Shown here: in pieces, positions 50,795 to 60,430 of the stretch | Layout of the letters: every line of letters starts with the position of its first letter | Position numbering within the stretch: position 1 is the stretch's first letter | DNA from: Sphingobium aromaticiconvertens | Lineage (GTDB): Bacteria > Pseudomonadota > Alphaproteobacteria > Sphingomonadales > Sphingomonadaceae | Assembly: GCF_037154075.1 (NCBI RefSeq) | Contig: NZ_JBANRJ010000001.1 | Span: 4,335,501 to 4,399,500, forward strand | Reading direction: 5' to 3' | DNA length: 64,000 bases | The notes under the pieces: model-generated | Seen by the model: the letters and a program-made list of their open reading frames with translations, nothing else | Databases searched by the model: none | Told to the model about the DNA's origin: nothing | Translations under genes and position numbers: made by a program

Positions 50795-51727
50795 TCAGCC
50801 CGCGCGCGCGGCAAGCGTCCGCAACGTGCCAAGGGCCGCGCGAAGCGCTTCGTCCACGTCGGGCTCAACCATCGGACTGACGGGCACCGGGTCCGCGACC
50901 GGCATATCCGCGATGACGCGCGGGATCGACGGGGCGCCCCGCTGGGTCAGACCACGCTCCAGCCGCGCGGTCAGTTCGGTGATCGACAGGCTGGTAATCG
51001 GGCGAGGATCGGTAGGTTCTGCAGGCGTTGCCTGCGCCAACGGCGCGGGGGCGTGGCCCGACAGGTCTTCTTGCTCGGACAAGGTGACGAAAGAGGGCGT
51101 AAAACCGGGACCGGCAAAGACCGGCACTGGGGGCAGTTCGGCCTCTGCCAGCGGTTCGGGCGCGCGCGGCATGTCCAGCCCGACCGCAGGCATCACAATA
51201 TTGCGCTCCAACTCTACAGCGACCATCGGCTCAATGGCTTCCGGCTGGGTCATACGGCGCGCCTCAGGTGCTGGTGTAGTGAAGATATCCAGGCCGTCGA
51301 AATCGCGGCTGGCAAAGATCGGCGCACGCGCGGGCGCATCGGGATGCGCATCAGCACGACGCACGGCGGGTACCGGATGCGCCGCCCCATCGAAGGCCGA
51401 ACGCCCACGCGCAAGTGCAGTCAGCTTTGACAATGCGAAACCCATTTTCCTGTCTCCCTTGGCGCGGCTATCGACGAGCGCGCGCTGCTTGGTCTTTCCG
51501 GTAACTGTCCAGGTGATACCGATCGCCATGACTCCCGCGAACGCCGCGATCAGCAGCCGGGCGAGAAGGCTCAGTGGCGGCGCGGCGGCGGGCAGCATTT
51601 CAGAAATGCCAGCCGACGTGATCAGCATTTCGACAAGGCCCACCGGCGTCGTCAGTACGACCAGCGCCACTCCGCCTCCGGCCAGTGCCGCCATCGCCAC
51701 ATCCTTGCTGCCTCTCAGCCCCATCAT
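50795..51727 (-). CDS. Membrane-anchored hypothetical protein
   Basis: This is a 310-residue host protein. Two hydrophobic helices lie within the first 80 residues (VAMAALAGGGVALVVLTTP and LLARLLIAAFAGVMAIGIT), followed by a long Pro/Ala/Glu-rich, probably disordered domain with a short helical C-terminus (SITELTARLERGLTQRG). It may belong with the polysaccharide genes next to it, on the same strand. The function is unknown. Confidence 0.6.
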   Translation of the reverse strand: MMGLRGSKDVAMAALAGGGVALVVLTTPVGLVEMLITSAGISEMLPAAAPPLSLLARLLIAAFAGVMAIGITWTVTGKTKQRALVDSRAKGDRKMGFALSKLTALARGRSAFDGAAHPVPAVRRADAHPDAPARAPIFASRDFDGLDIFTTPAPEARRMTQPEAIEPMVAVELERNIVMPAVGLDMPRAPEPLAEAELPPVPVFAGPGFTPSFVTLSEQEDLSGHAPAPLAQATPAEPTDPRPITSLSITELTARLERGLTQRGAPSIPRVIADMPVADPVPVSPMVEPDVDEALRAALGTLRTLAARAG

Positions 51728-51743
51728 CGTCTCGATCCGCTCA

Positions 51744-52973
51744 TCAGGCTGCGGCCCGCGCCCGGCTGGGCAGACCCAACAGCCGTTGGTAAACGGGTTC
51801 GTAACGTAAAATGTTTGACGACCAGTTACGCTCGCGCTCGACAAAGGCGCGGGCGATGGCCCGGCGTTCGTCCCAATAAGCGCGATCCGCGAAAAGGCCT
51901 TCCAGCGACGCCGCGATGCCAGCCGGGTAATCGGGCGGGAAGAGCGTGCCGGTCACGCCATCCTCGATCAGTTCGCGATGCCCGCCAACAGACGATGCCG
52001 CGACCAGGCGCCCCTGCGCCATCGCCTCCAGCGGCTTGAGCGGCGTCACCAGATCGGTGAGGCGCATCGCCTTGCGCGGATAGGCCAATATGTCGACCTG
52101 CGCATAATAATGTTCGACCTGGTCATGCGGTACGCGACCCACAAAGACGATATGGTCAGCAAAGGGCGACGCCATCGCCTGCGCCCGCAACGCCTCTTCA
52201 CGCGGGCCACCGCCGACCAGCAGCAGTTTCGCCTTCGGACGGGCGCGAACCAGTGCGGGCATCGCCGCGATCAGATCGTCCAGCCCTTCATAGTCATAAA
52301 AGCTGCCGATGAAGCCGATAACATCGGCCCCCTCCAGCCCCAATGCTGCGGTCAGCGCCGGATCGCGCGGCACCGGCGTCCCGAACTGATCGAGGTCGAC
52401 GCCATTAGGCGACACGATGATCTTGCCCGCATCGATGTCCCGCGCGATCAGGTCGCCCTTCAAGCCTTCGCAGATCACCGCGACTGCATCGGCGGCGCGC
52501 ACGGCATGGGTTTCAAGCTGGCGGGTCAGCCAGTAGCGCGGGCTACCCTCCGTCCCCGTGCCGTTACCGACCGCCGCATCCTCCCAGAAAGCACGAATCT
52601 CATAGACAGTGGGGATGCCATGGCGGCGCGCGACGCGCTGCGCGGCAAGGGCGTTCAACACCGGCGAATGGGCGTGGATGACATCCGGGCGCCATTGCCG
52701 CACCAGCGCCTCGATCGCGTCGGCATGGGCGGCGATGTCCCGCCATTCGCGGACCAGCGCATTGCCGGTCGCGGGCGCGCCGGGCGTGCGGTGGAAGTGG
52801 AGGCCGTCAACCATTTCCTCCGCCTGCTGCCATGGCGCGCTGTGTCGATGGCCGGTGATGCCACGCACCTCCCACCCCTGAGCGATCTGCGCGCGCAGGA
52901 TCGCGCGGGTGCGAAAGGTATAGCCGCTGTGGAGTGGCAGGCTGTGGTCAAGGACGTGCAGGATGCGGGTCAT
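51744..52973 (-). CDS. Exosortase-A-associated glycosyltransferase (GT4 family)
   Basis: The 409-residue GT4-type enzyme begins MTRILHVLDHSLPLHSGYTF, the hallmark of the glycosyltransferase family that accompanies exosortase A systems. The acceptor domain contains VIHAHSPVLNALAA; the donor domain has VSPNGVDLDQF, IGFIGSFYDYEGL and the closing LKPLEAMAQGRLVAAS. It probably builds extracellular polysaccharide. The upstream in-frame start at 52994 is less likely. Confidence 0.85.
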   Translation of the reverse strand: MTRILHVLDHSLPLHSGYTFRTRAILRAQIAQGWEVRGITGHRHSAPWQQAEEMVDGLHFHRTPGAPATGNALVREWRDIAAHADAIEALVRQWRPDVIHAHSPVLNALAAQRVARRHGIPTVYEIRAFWEDAAVGNGTGTEGSPRYWLTRQLETHAVRAADAVAVICEGLKGDLIARDIDAGKIIVSPNGVDLDQFGTPVPRDPALTAALGLEGADVIGFIGSFYDYEGLDDLIAAMPALVRARPKAKLLLVGGGPREEALRAQAMASPFADHIVFVGRVPHDQVEHYYAQVDILAYPRKAMRLTDLVTPLKPLEAMAQGRLVAASSVGGHRELIEDGVTGTLFPPDYPAGIAASLEGLFADRAYWDERRAIARAFVERERNWSSNILRYEPVYQRLLGLPSRARAAA

Positions 52974-53084
52974 AGCCCCATGCATTTGCCGCAAAAGCCT
53001 TAACGGCCCGTCAACTCTGTTGCGTTAGTGGAAATCAGGACGGGCATGTGCCCATGAAGGTCAGCCAACAAGAACGCCGCACAG

Positions 53085-53216
53085 ATGATCGACTCCCTTT
53101 CCCTGCTGATCAGCCATGGCCTCATTCTGCTGGCCGCGTGGCGGCTGCTGTCGCGCGACGATCTGGATGTCGACCCGCAGGCCACCGACACTGGCGGAGA
53201 CGCCGCCGATGCGTGA
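53085..53216 (+). CDS. Small exosortase-locus membrane protein
   Basis: The 43-residue protein reads MIDSLSLLISHGLILLAAWR followed by a polar acidic tail. It overlaps the start of the next gene by eight bases. Similar tiny proteins precede the ligase gene in sphingomonad exosortase-A loci, as far as I recall. The function is unknown. Confidence 0.6.
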   Translation: MIDSLSLLISHGLILLAAWRLLSRDDLDVDPQATDTGGDAADA

Positions 53217-54567
53217 CCTGTTCTTCATCGCTTTTCTGAGCGTCTTCTTCCTGCTCGGGTTGAAGCGGCCTTTCCTGCTGATCGCGGTCTATGCCTATAT
53301 AGACATCGTCTCGCCCCAACGACTCTCCTATTTCCTTTTAAACTCCATACCGATTTCGCTGATCGCCTTCGTTTTGGCGGTGGGCGCCTGGGTGGCGGTG
53401 GACGACAAGAAGGATTGCCGATTCTCCTTTCGCCAATTGCTGTTGCTCGCCCTGCTGGCCTGGTGCGGCTACACCACCGCAACCGCCGATTTCCCGATCG
53501 AGGCCGCGCATAAATGGGGCTGGGTATGGAAGGCGATGATCTTCGCCGTTTTCCTGCCGGTCGTCCTGCGGACCCGGTTGCGGATCGAGGCGCTGGCCCT
53601 GTTCATGGTCCTGTCCGTCAGCACCATCATCATCAACGGCGGCATGAAGACGGCCCTGTCAGGCGGCGGCTATGGCGTTCTCAACCTGATGATCACCGAC
53701 AATGCGGGCCTGTATGAAGGGTCCATCATCTCCTGCGTCGCCATCTCCCTCATTCCGCTGATTCTTTGGCTGACGCAGCATGGCACCATCTTTCCGCCCG
53801 ACTGGCGCGTCCGCTGGTTCGGCTATGCCTTGTGTGGCGCTTGCCTGCTGATGCCGATTGGGACGGAGGCGCGCACCGGCCTGCTCTGCATCGTCATGCT
53901 GGCGGGGATGATGTGGCTTCGGTCGCAGCGCAAATTCGCCTATGGCGGACTGATGGCCGTGGCAGCGTTGTGCGCCATTCCCTTTCTACCCGCCAGCTTC
54001 ACTCAGCGGATGCAGACGATCGAAAATCACAATAGCGACGAAAGCGCATCCACCCGCCTCGCCGTCTGGAGCTGGACGATCGACTATGTGAAGGCGCATC
54101 CGGGCGGCGGCGGCTTCGACAATTATCTTGCAAACAGCTTTACCTATCCGATGCAAACGGTGGTCAGCGACGGCGCAGGCAAACGGGTCGAACGGCAGAT
54201 GATCACCGATCGGGGCCGCGCCTATCATAGCAGCTATTTCGAGATGCTGGGCGAACAGGGCTATGTCGGCTTGTGCCTATGGCTGCTGCTGCATGGCATT
54301 ACCTTCTTCCGCACTGAATCGATCCGGCGCACCTATGCAAAACGCACCGAAACGGACCTCTTATGGGTGTCGCCGCTCGCGGTGGCGCTGCAGCAGGGGC
54401 ATATGATCTATATGCTGGGATCGCTGTTCGTCGGCATCGCTTATCAGCCCTTCATCTTCATGATGCTGGCACTGCAAATCGGCCTGGACACCTATCTTTC
54501 CCGCAAACGCAAGGCAGAAACGATCGTGCCGATGTTCTCCGCACAGCAAGTAACGAGCGCCGTATGA
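53209..54567 (+). CDS. Putative O-glycosylation ligase/polymerase, exosortase-A-associated
   Basis: The 452-residue protein has about eleven membrane helices and belongs to the Wzy/O-antigen-ligase-like group linked to exosortase A (begins MRDLFFIAFLSVFFLLGLKR; later PMGTEAR-like PIGTEARTGLLCIVML; large periplasmic loop with RAYHSSYFEMLGEQGYVGL). It probably joins sugar repeats or transfers them to a carrier. The start overlaps the small upstream gene. The substrate is unknown. Confidence 0.8.
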   Translation: MRDLFFIAFLSVFFLLGLKRPFLLIAVYAYIDIVSPQRLSYFLLNSIPISLIAFVLAVGAWVAVDDKKDCRFSFRQLLLLALLAWCGYTTATADFPIEAAHKWGWVWKAMIFAVFLPVVLRTRLRIEALALFMVLSVSTIIINGGMKTALSGGGYGVLNLMITDNAGLYEGSIISCVAISLIPLILWLTQHGTIFPPDWRVRWFGYALCGACLLMPIGTEARTGLLCIVMLAGMMWLRSQRKFAYGGLMAVAALCAIPFLPASFTQRMQTIENHNSDESASTRLAVWSWTIDYVKAHPGGGGFDNYLANSFTYPMQTVVSDGAGKRVERQMITDRGRAYHSSYFEMLGEQGYVGLCLWLLLHGITFFRTESIRRTYAKRTETDLLWVSPLAVALQQGHMIYMLGSLFVGIAYQPFIFMMLALQIGLDTYLSRKRKAETIVPMFSAQQVTSAV

Positions 54568-55262
54568 CGCGCGCACGATTGATCGCCGGCGGAGTCGCGG
54601 CGACGGCGCTGACGGTGCTGGCGGAGCCTTGGTTTGTCCCGCGCGGTTTTGAACTGCTGTTCCTGTTGTCGGCCTTTCTTCTCCGCCTGATGGACCGGCG
54701 CTGGACGCTCAGGTCCGGCTGGCGGGGCTGGACCAGCCATGTGCGGTTGAAACCCGCGCGACTGCTGGTCTGGATCGCAGCGGTGCTGGCGGGTGGGATA
54801 TCCGCACTGGCGGCAGCGCTACTGGCCGAACTGCTGCTTTATCCGATGATGACCACGCCGTTCGGCAAGTTCCAGCGTGGCGGGCTGCTGGCGCTGATGA
54901 TCGTGGCCGGCACGATGCTTGAGGGGCTGACGCGCGTCGGCTGGGGTTTCGACCTGCTGCGCTGCCTCAGCCTATATTCCAGCGGCGTGATACTCGGCAT
55001 CTTCTGGTTGCGTGGCCCGGATGGCGAACCGGAAGCAGCGCTGATCGCGGGCGGCGGCGTCGCCTTGTTCGGTGCGGTCGGCTGGGCGCTGCCCGCCAGC
55101 ATCAGTTGGAGCGTCCCGGCAACAGGTGCCTGCCTGCTCTTGCTGTTCGCGCATCTGACAACTTTACGCCGCGTCCCGTTACATTGGCGAGGGCACGGCG
55201 CGCCCGCCCTTCGCCTTTCGTTCAAACTTCCACGGGTCCGGCCTGCAACACCGCCCGCCTGA
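54564..55262 (+). CDS. Integral membrane hypothetical protein
   Basis: The 232-residue protein has several hydrophobic helices (LLVWIAAVLAGGISALAAAL, GGLLALMIVAGTMLEGLTRV, AALIAGGGVALFGAVGWALP). The ATG overlaps the ligase stop (ATGA), so it is probably part of the same operon. No family is recognised. Confidence 0.65.
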   Translation: MTRARLIAGGVAATALTVLAEPWFVPRGFELLFLLSAFLLRLMDRRWTLRSGWRGWTSHVRLKPARLLVWIAAVLAGGISALAAALLAELLLYPMMTTPFGKFQRGGLLALMIVAGTMLEGLTRVGWGFDLLRCLSLYSSGVILGIFWLRGPDGEPEAALIAGGGVALFGAVGWALPASISWSVPATGACLLLLFAHLTTLRRVPLHWRGHGAPALRLSFKLPRVRPATPPA

Positions 55263-55342
55263 ACGCTTCGATGATTCAGGTCGCGGAACGAAGCGACGAA
55301 CGACGGGTTTGAAAGGACGAACAGGAAAGCCCGGCCACACTC

Positions 55343-56362
55343 ATGCCCACCATCCGCATCGTCCATGCCGACGACAGCCGCCCCGGCATCACACGGCAGC
55401 CGTTGAAGCGCGGTTGGGCCTATTATCACCCGGACGGCAAACGGATTACCAATCGCGACGAAATCGACCGGTTGAACGCCATCGCCATGCCACCGGCCTA
55501 TCGCGACTGCTGGTTCTGCCTGAAACCCAACGGTCATATCCAGGCGACTGGCTATGACGACCGGAGCCGCAAGCAATATCGCTATCACCCCGAATATCGC
55601 GCAGCGCGGGATGCGGAAAAATATGCCGGTTGCCCCGGTTTCGGTCGCGCGCTCCCGAAACTCCGTATGACGGTGGAGGCCGACCTCTCCTCGCGCGGTT
55701 TACGCAAGGACCGCACGATCGCTGCCGTCGTGCGCCTGCTCGACCTCGCCAGGCTGCGGGTCGGTAATGAACATTACGCCACCACCAACAAGAGTTTCGG
55801 CGCGACTACGCTACGTCGCCGCCATGTCGACCTGTCCGGCAAGGCGCTGACCCTCAAATATCGGGCAAAATCGGGGAAAGAGCAGTTGCAAACCATCACC
55901 GACAGACGCCTGCTGCGCTTCGTTCGCGCGGTGCAGGATCTGCCCGGCCAGCATCTCTTCCAATATCTCGATGAAGAGGGCGATGCGCGACCGATCACCT
56001 CGTCCGACGTCAACGCCTATATCTCGGATGCCATGGGCGGCGACTTCACCGCCAAGCATTTTCGCACATGGGGCGCCTCCACCATCGCCTTCGAAGCGCT
56101 GGCACTGGGCCATGTCTCGCTCAAGCAGATGATCGAGCCGGTTGCGCTGGCGCTGGGCAATACACCCGCGATCAGCCGCAAAAGCTACATTCACCCCGCC
56201 CTGATCGAGCTGGCACAGGCTGACCGGGGAACCGTGCAGGATCTATGGCGGGAGGGGCTTCGCCTGCCGCGGCGGACGCGCTATCTGTCACGCTACGAAC
56301 GGGGACTGATCGCATTCCTCGACATGTCGGCCGCCGACGCGCCTCTGGCGATCGCGGCCTGA
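55343..56362 (+). CDS. DNA topoisomerase IB (poxvirus-type)
   Basis: The 339-residue enzyme relaxes supercoils through a 3'-phosphotyrosine. Motifs: RVGNEHYATTNKSFGATTLR (catalytic Arg region), LKYRAKSGKEQ (Lys hairpin), KHFRTWGAS (second catalytic Arg and His) and SRKSYIHPALIE (nucleophile Tyr). The N-terminal domain (GWAYYHPDGKRITN) is typical of bacterial members. It is separate from the preceding operon by about 80 bases. Confidence 0.93.
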   Translation: MPTIRIVHADDSRPGITRQPLKRGWAYYHPDGKRITNRDEIDRLNAIAMPPAYRDCWFCLKPNGHIQATGYDDRSRKQYRYHPEYRAARDAEKYAGCPGFGRALPKLRMTVEADLSSRGLRKDRTIAAVVRLLDLARLRVGNEHYATTNKSFGATTLRRRHVDLSGKALTLKYRAKSGKEQLQTITDRRLLRFVRAVQDLPGQHLFQYLDEEGDARPITSSDVNAYISDAMGGDFTAKHFRTWGASTIAFEALALGHVSLKQMIEPVALALGNTPAISRKSYIHPALIELAQADRGTVQDLWREGLRLPRRTRYLSRYERGLIAFLDMSAADAPLAIAA

Positions 56363-56381
56363 AACGCCAATAGCAGTAAGG

Positions 56382-57536
56382 ATGTATATGGCCGACAAAA
56401 AGGACGTTCCGATTTTCGACGCCCCCGCAAAGCCACTGAACCTGCGGCAGACCTGGGACCAGACGATCGCCTGGCTGGGCGATCATTATATCCAGATATT
56501 GATTGCCGTCGGCGTCGGCATCCTCATCTATCTTGCCGTCGCAGCGCTCGCCAGCTTCGCTAAACGGTTGAAAGGGAAACCCGGAGATCATCTGGGCCTG
56601 CCGCAAGTGATCGCCCGCGCGGCGGCAAAGACCACACAATTCTTCATGGTGATGGTCGCCGCCCGTCTGGTCGCGGGCTATGCCGCACCCCCGGCCATGG
56701 TCACGGGCACCATCACCTTCCTGTTCACCGTGGCCGCTGTCTTCCAGGGCGCGATCTGGCTGCGTGAAATCATCCTGGGCCTGATCGAGCGCAAGACCGG
56801 CGCGGAGGGCGGAAACGACACGCTGGCCAACGCCATGGGCATCATCCGCCTGCTGGTGACGGTTGCACTGTTCTCGATCGCGGCCGTCATGGTGCTCGAC
56901 AATCTGGGCGTCAACGTCACCGGTCTGGTCGCAGGCCTTGGCATTGGCGGCATCGCCATCGGCCTGGCCGCGCAGGGCATTTTCTCCGACCTGTTCGCCG
57001 CCCTCTCGATCATCTTCGACCAGCCGTTCAAGCGTGGAGAGATCATCACCTATGACCAGACCACGGCGCGGGTCGAGCGCATTGGCCTCAAATCCACGCG
57101 CTTGCGCGCCATGTCTGGGGAGCGGAAGGTCATTTCCAACGCCAACCTGCTGCAAAAGGAAATCACCAGCCTGCAAACGCTGGAGCGGCGGCGGGTCAAG
57201 TTCATGCTCGGCCTCATCTACCAGACGCCGCAGGAGAAGGCAGAGGCCATGCCCCGGATCATGCGCGAGGTAGTGGAAAGCTGCGGCATGATCTTCATCC
57301 AATGCGGCCTGATCGCCTTTGGCGCCAGTTCGCTGGATTATGAGCTGGATTTCGACGTGCCCGACCCTGACACCCAGGATTATTTCATGACCCGGCATAC
57401 GGTAGGGCTGGCGATATTCAGGCGCTTCAATGAGGAGGAGCTGGAGTTCGCCTATCCGACCCAGACGACCTTCACCGCCGCGCCGGACGGTCGAATGATC
57501 ATGCCCTATGCCGACGGGGACGCGCGCGCCGCATGA
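56382..57536 (+). CDS. Mechanosensitive channel, MscS family
   Basis: The 384-residue inner-membrane channel protects against osmotic downshock. The pore helix region contains NVTGLVAGLGIGGIAIGLAA, followed by the beta domain (QPFKRGEIITYDQTTARVER) and a C-terminal alpha/beta vestibule. Two or three further helices precede the pore. It lies 19 bases downstream of the topoisomerase gene. Confidence 0.9.
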   Translation: MYMADKKDVPIFDAPAKPLNLRQTWDQTIAWLGDHYIQILIAVGVGILIYLAVAALASFAKRLKGKPGDHLGLPQVIARAAAKTTQFFMVMVAARLVAGYAAPPAMVTGTITFLFTVAAVFQGAIWLREIILGLIERKTGAEGGNDTLANAMGIIRLLVTVALFSIAAVMVLDNLGVNVTGLVAGLGIGGIAIGLAAQGIFSDLFAALSIIFDQPFKRGEIITYDQTTARVERIGLKSTRLRAMSGERKVISNANLLQKEITSLQTLERRRVKFMLGLIYQTPQEKAEAMPRIMREVVESCGMIFIQCGLIAFGASSLDYELDFDVPDPDTQDYFMTRHTVGLAIFRRFNEEELEFAYPTQTTFTAAPDGRMIMPYADGDARAA

Positions 57537-57576
57537 TCGTCGGAATCGGGAGCGCCTGAGCGGCGTCGCGACAGGA

Positions 57577-57780
57577 TCAGCGTCGGCGCACGAACATCAG
57601 CGCCGCAACGATCGCCGCGGACCCGATACCGATCGCCACGCTCTTCGTCACCAGATTGCTCTGCGCGCCTTCGGTCTTGGTACCCTTGACGGCAGCCGGA
57701 GTCGCCGACTTGGCTGCCCCGGCAGGCTTCGAAGCGGATGCCTCGCTGACGGATGGCGCGGTTGGCTTTTGGGACATCAT
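57577..57780 (-). CDS. Small Ala-rich protein with C-terminal membrane helix
   Basis: The 67-residue protein has a disordered Ala/Ser/Pro/Lys N-terminus and a C-terminal helix (SVAIGIGSAAIVAALMFVRR), a tail-anchored topology. It converges on the MscS gene. The function is unknown. Confidence 0.55.
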   Translation of the reverse strand: MMSQKPTAPSVSEASASKPAGAAKSATPAAVKGTKTEGAQSNLVTKSVAIGIGSAAIVAALMFVRRR

Positions 57781-57896
57781 TCACTCCTCGATATGTTCTG
57801 ACGCGGCCATTTTGAGCCGAAGGACACAGCCTATCCCTTTATCGTTAGCGTCCCGATCCTCTGGTTCCAAGATGTTAGATGGCAAAGCGACCGACT

Positions 57897-58880
57897 TTAC
57901 GCGACAGTCCCCCCGCCCCACAGCCTCCCCGGCATCAGCATCCCGTCCCGCATCGCCAGCGCACCATCGCGATCTTCTGCCAGCAACAATGCCCCATCCA
58001 GGTCCACCCAGTCCGCCCCCTGCGCCACCAGCGCGGCGGGCGCGATGCCCAGCGATGTGCTCAACATGCACCCCACCATCACGCGAAACCCCTGGCGACG
58101 CGCCTCCCGCGCCAGGGCCAGCGCCTCGGTCAACCCGCCCGCCTTGTCCAGCTTGATATTGATCGCATCGAATGCACCCAGCCGGTCAAGGTCGGCCCGC
58201 GTGTGGCAACTCTCATCCGCGCAAAAGGGGATGGGCGCGGTGACGCCCGCCAGCCGTTTTTCCTGCCCATGCAGGATCGGCTGCTCGACCATCTCAACGC
58301 CCAGCGCGGCCAGCGCCGCCGCTTCACCCGCGACGTCTCGATCATGCCAGCTTTCATTGGCGTCTACGATCAACCGCACATCGGGCGCGCCTGCCCGCAC
58401 CGCCGCGATCCGGGCCAGATCGCCATCCCCCGTCAGTTTGCATTTGAGCAGACCGAAGCCGCGCGCAGCGGCCGCCCGCGCATCCGCCTCCATCTTTTCC
58501 GGTTCACCCAGGCTGATGGTGAAGGCCGTGGCCAGCGGAACAGGCTCGTCCAGCCCCGCCAACTGCCACACCGGCACGCCTGCCTGCTTCGCTTCGAGAT
58601 CCCACAGCGCGCAGTCCAGCGCGTTACGCGCCGCCCCGCGCGGCATATGGATCAGCAACGCCTCCCGATCGAACGGCCCGACATAGGCGCGGATAGCGTC
58701 GGCGCAGCCCTCAGCCGTCTCGCCCTCATAATAGATTGCGGTGCCCTCGCCCCTCCCCTGATGCACGCCGTCGCCCACGATGCAAACCACCACATCGACT
58801 TGAGTCTTGGCCCCCCGGCTGATGATGAAGGCGCCCGCCACCGGCCAACGCTCGACCGTCGCGGAAATAAGGGCAGTCAT
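57897..58880 (-). CDS. Dipeptide epimerase (enolase superfamily, L-Ala-D/L-Glu or DgcA type)
   Basis: The 327-residue enzyme has a muconate-lactonizing-type barrel. Catalytic residues: Lys pair in FGLLKCKLTGDG, Asp in LIVDANESW, Glu in EMVEQPIL, Asp in CADESCHT and Lys in INIKLDKAGG. Members epimerise L-Ala-D-Glu from recycled peptidoglycan or racemise N-acylated amino acids. It is convergent with nothing close and divergent from the next gene. Confidence 0.88.
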   Translation of the reverse strand: MTALISATVERWPVAGAFIISRGAKTQVDVVVCIVGDGVHQGRGEGTAIYYEGETAEGCADAIRAYVGPFDREALLIHMPRGAARNALDCALWDLEAKQAGVPVWQLAGLDEPVPLATAFTISLGEPEKMEADARAAAARGFGLLKCKLTGDGDLARIAAVRAGAPDVRLIVDANESWHDRDVAGEAAALAALGVEMVEQPILHGQEKRLAGVTAPIPFCADESCHTRADLDRLGAFDAINIKLDKAGGLTEALALAREARRQGFRVMVGCMLSTSLGIAPAALVAQGADWVDLDGALLLAEDRDGALAMRDGMLMPGRLWGGGTVA

Positions 58881-58902
58881 CGGCGTTCTCTATCCCGATT
58901 GA

Positions 58903-60291
58903 TTGACGCAAGGCGCAATCCGCCTATGCGATGATGCCGTTGGTGGCTACCCCGTTTTCAAGGACTTCTATCCTGTGACATCACGCGAACTGACCGGATT
59001 TCTGCCCTTGACAGAAGGGGACGACAACGCTGGGCGACGCCCTGACAATGCAACGCTTTCGGACCTCGCCTGGCGTATCGGCTTTGGCGCTATCAGTTGG
59101 CCCTGGCTACTCGCCAGCCTGTCGGGCGGACGCAAGGCGGACAAGCGGGTGCTGATGGACGAGTTGGACCTTGCGCCCGACGCCCTGCCGCATCTGGGCA
59201 GTTGGAAGGCCGATGTCGGTTTTCTGCGCCATATCGTGCGTGAAATCACACGGCTGCGTCCAGCGCATGTGGTGGAACTGGGCGCGGGCGCGTCCAGCCT
59301 CGTCGCGGCCAAGGCGCTGGCGCTGCATGGTGGCGGACAATTGCACAGTTTCGACCAGCATGGCGGCTTCGTCGACGCTACGCGCAACTGGCTGGCCGAC
59401 AATGGCCTGTCGGTGGACATTCGCCACGCACCACTGGACGCGGAAATCGCCGACTGGCCGGGGCGCTGGTATGCGATTGACGATCTGCCGGACCAGATCG
59501 ACCTCATCATCATCGACGGCCCGCCTTGGACCGTGCATCCGATGGTGCGCGGCGCTGCCGACAGCCTGTTCGCGCGCCTCTCTCCCAATGGCGTCGTGCT
59601 GCTGGACGATGCCGCGCGCCCCGGCGAGCGGCTGGTGGCGCGACGCTGGCGTGAACGCTGGCCGCATATCGACTTCCGGCTGGTGCAGGACGGGACGAAG
59701 GGGACTCTGGTCGGCCGCCGCCGCGACATGTCGCAACCCGCCGCCAACGACAATGATCGCGGACGTTTCATGCGCCATGGCGCCCGCGCGGCGATCATCG
59801 CGGCGCTGGTCGGCACGGGCTGGATCGCGCGCGGGCAGATGGGCGAATTTCCGCAGGCCGCGCAGGCACAGACCTTCCTTGATGAAGCTGCCGCCTCCCA
59901 CCGCACCGGCCTGTTGCGGCAGGCGATGATTTCGCAGATCGAAAGTCCGCGGATCGACGCGCCGGAAATCGCGCGATCGACCGGAATCACCCTGCCTGCC
60001 CTGCCCGCCGGATGGACGGTGCGCGATGTCCAGCTTTATCCCACCACCGACAGCCCGGCGGTCGCCGTGTCGCTGGTGACGGCGCGCGGCGAGCGCGTGT
60101 CCCTCTTCGCCGACCGCACCGAAACCCCGGCAGAGGACAAGCCCTTGCTGGCCCGGCGCGCCACCGACACGATCGCCTATTGGGAAAGCCGTGACACTGC
60201 CTTCGCCCTCACCGGCCCGGTGGATTCCGCCCGTGCCCTGGTTCTGGCCGCAATGGTCGCGCGGGGGCAGGGTCTGCCGAATACGCAATAG
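58903..60291 (+). CDS. Class I methyltransferase fused to an anti-sigma-like domain
   Basis: The N-terminal part (to about residue 270) is a Methyltransf_24-type SAM methyltransferase: VVELGAGASSLVAAKALAL, LIIIDGPPWTVHP, GVVLLDDAARPGE. The C-terminal part starts with a membrane helix (GARAAIIAALVGTGWIARG) and continues in a periplasmic domain (GITLPALPAGWTVRDVQLYP ... TIAYWESRDTAFALTG) resembling the outer half of FecR/RsiW-type anti-sigma factors. The cytoplasmic anti-sigma half is missing and replaced by the methyltransferase. The TTG at 58903 is the earliest start; a GTG at 58975 is possible. Confidence 0.65.
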   Translation: MTQGAIRLCDDAVGGYPVFKDFYPVTSRELTGFLPLTEGDDNAGRRPDNATLSDLAWRIGFGAISWPWLLASLSGGRKADKRVLMDELDLAPDALPHLGSWKADVGFLRHIVREITRLRPAHVVELGAGASSLVAAKALALHGGGQLHSFDQHGGFVDATRNWLADNGLSVDIRHAPLDAEIADWPGRWYAIDDLPDQIDLIIIDGPPWTVHPMVRGAADSLFARLSPNGVVLLDDAARPGERLVARRWRERWPHIDFRLVQDGTKGTLVGRRRDMSQPAANDNDRGRFMRHGARAAIIAALVGTGWIARGQMGEFPQAAQAQTFLDEAAASHRTGLLRQAMISQIESPRIDAPEIARSTGITLPALPAGWTVRDVQLYPTTDSPAVAVSLVTARGERVSLFADRTETPAEDKPLLARRATDTIAYWESRDTAFALTGPVDSARALVLAAMVARGQGLPNTQ

Positions 60292-60430
60292 TCAGGGCGC
60301 GCCGCAATGGGTCGCTCCCGGCTACCCCGCTGCCCCAAAGCGATACGCTTCCCCTCCTCCCCTTTTTCGATACGCCATTTGCCCCGCCGCAAAGTAGGGC
60401 TAAAGAGGTACATTGGGGTGGTAAGCAGAC

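Noticed and set aside
56172..57398. Open frame of 408 codons on the minus strand
   Set aside because: Antisense to the MscS gene, whose family motifs are clear on the plus strand.
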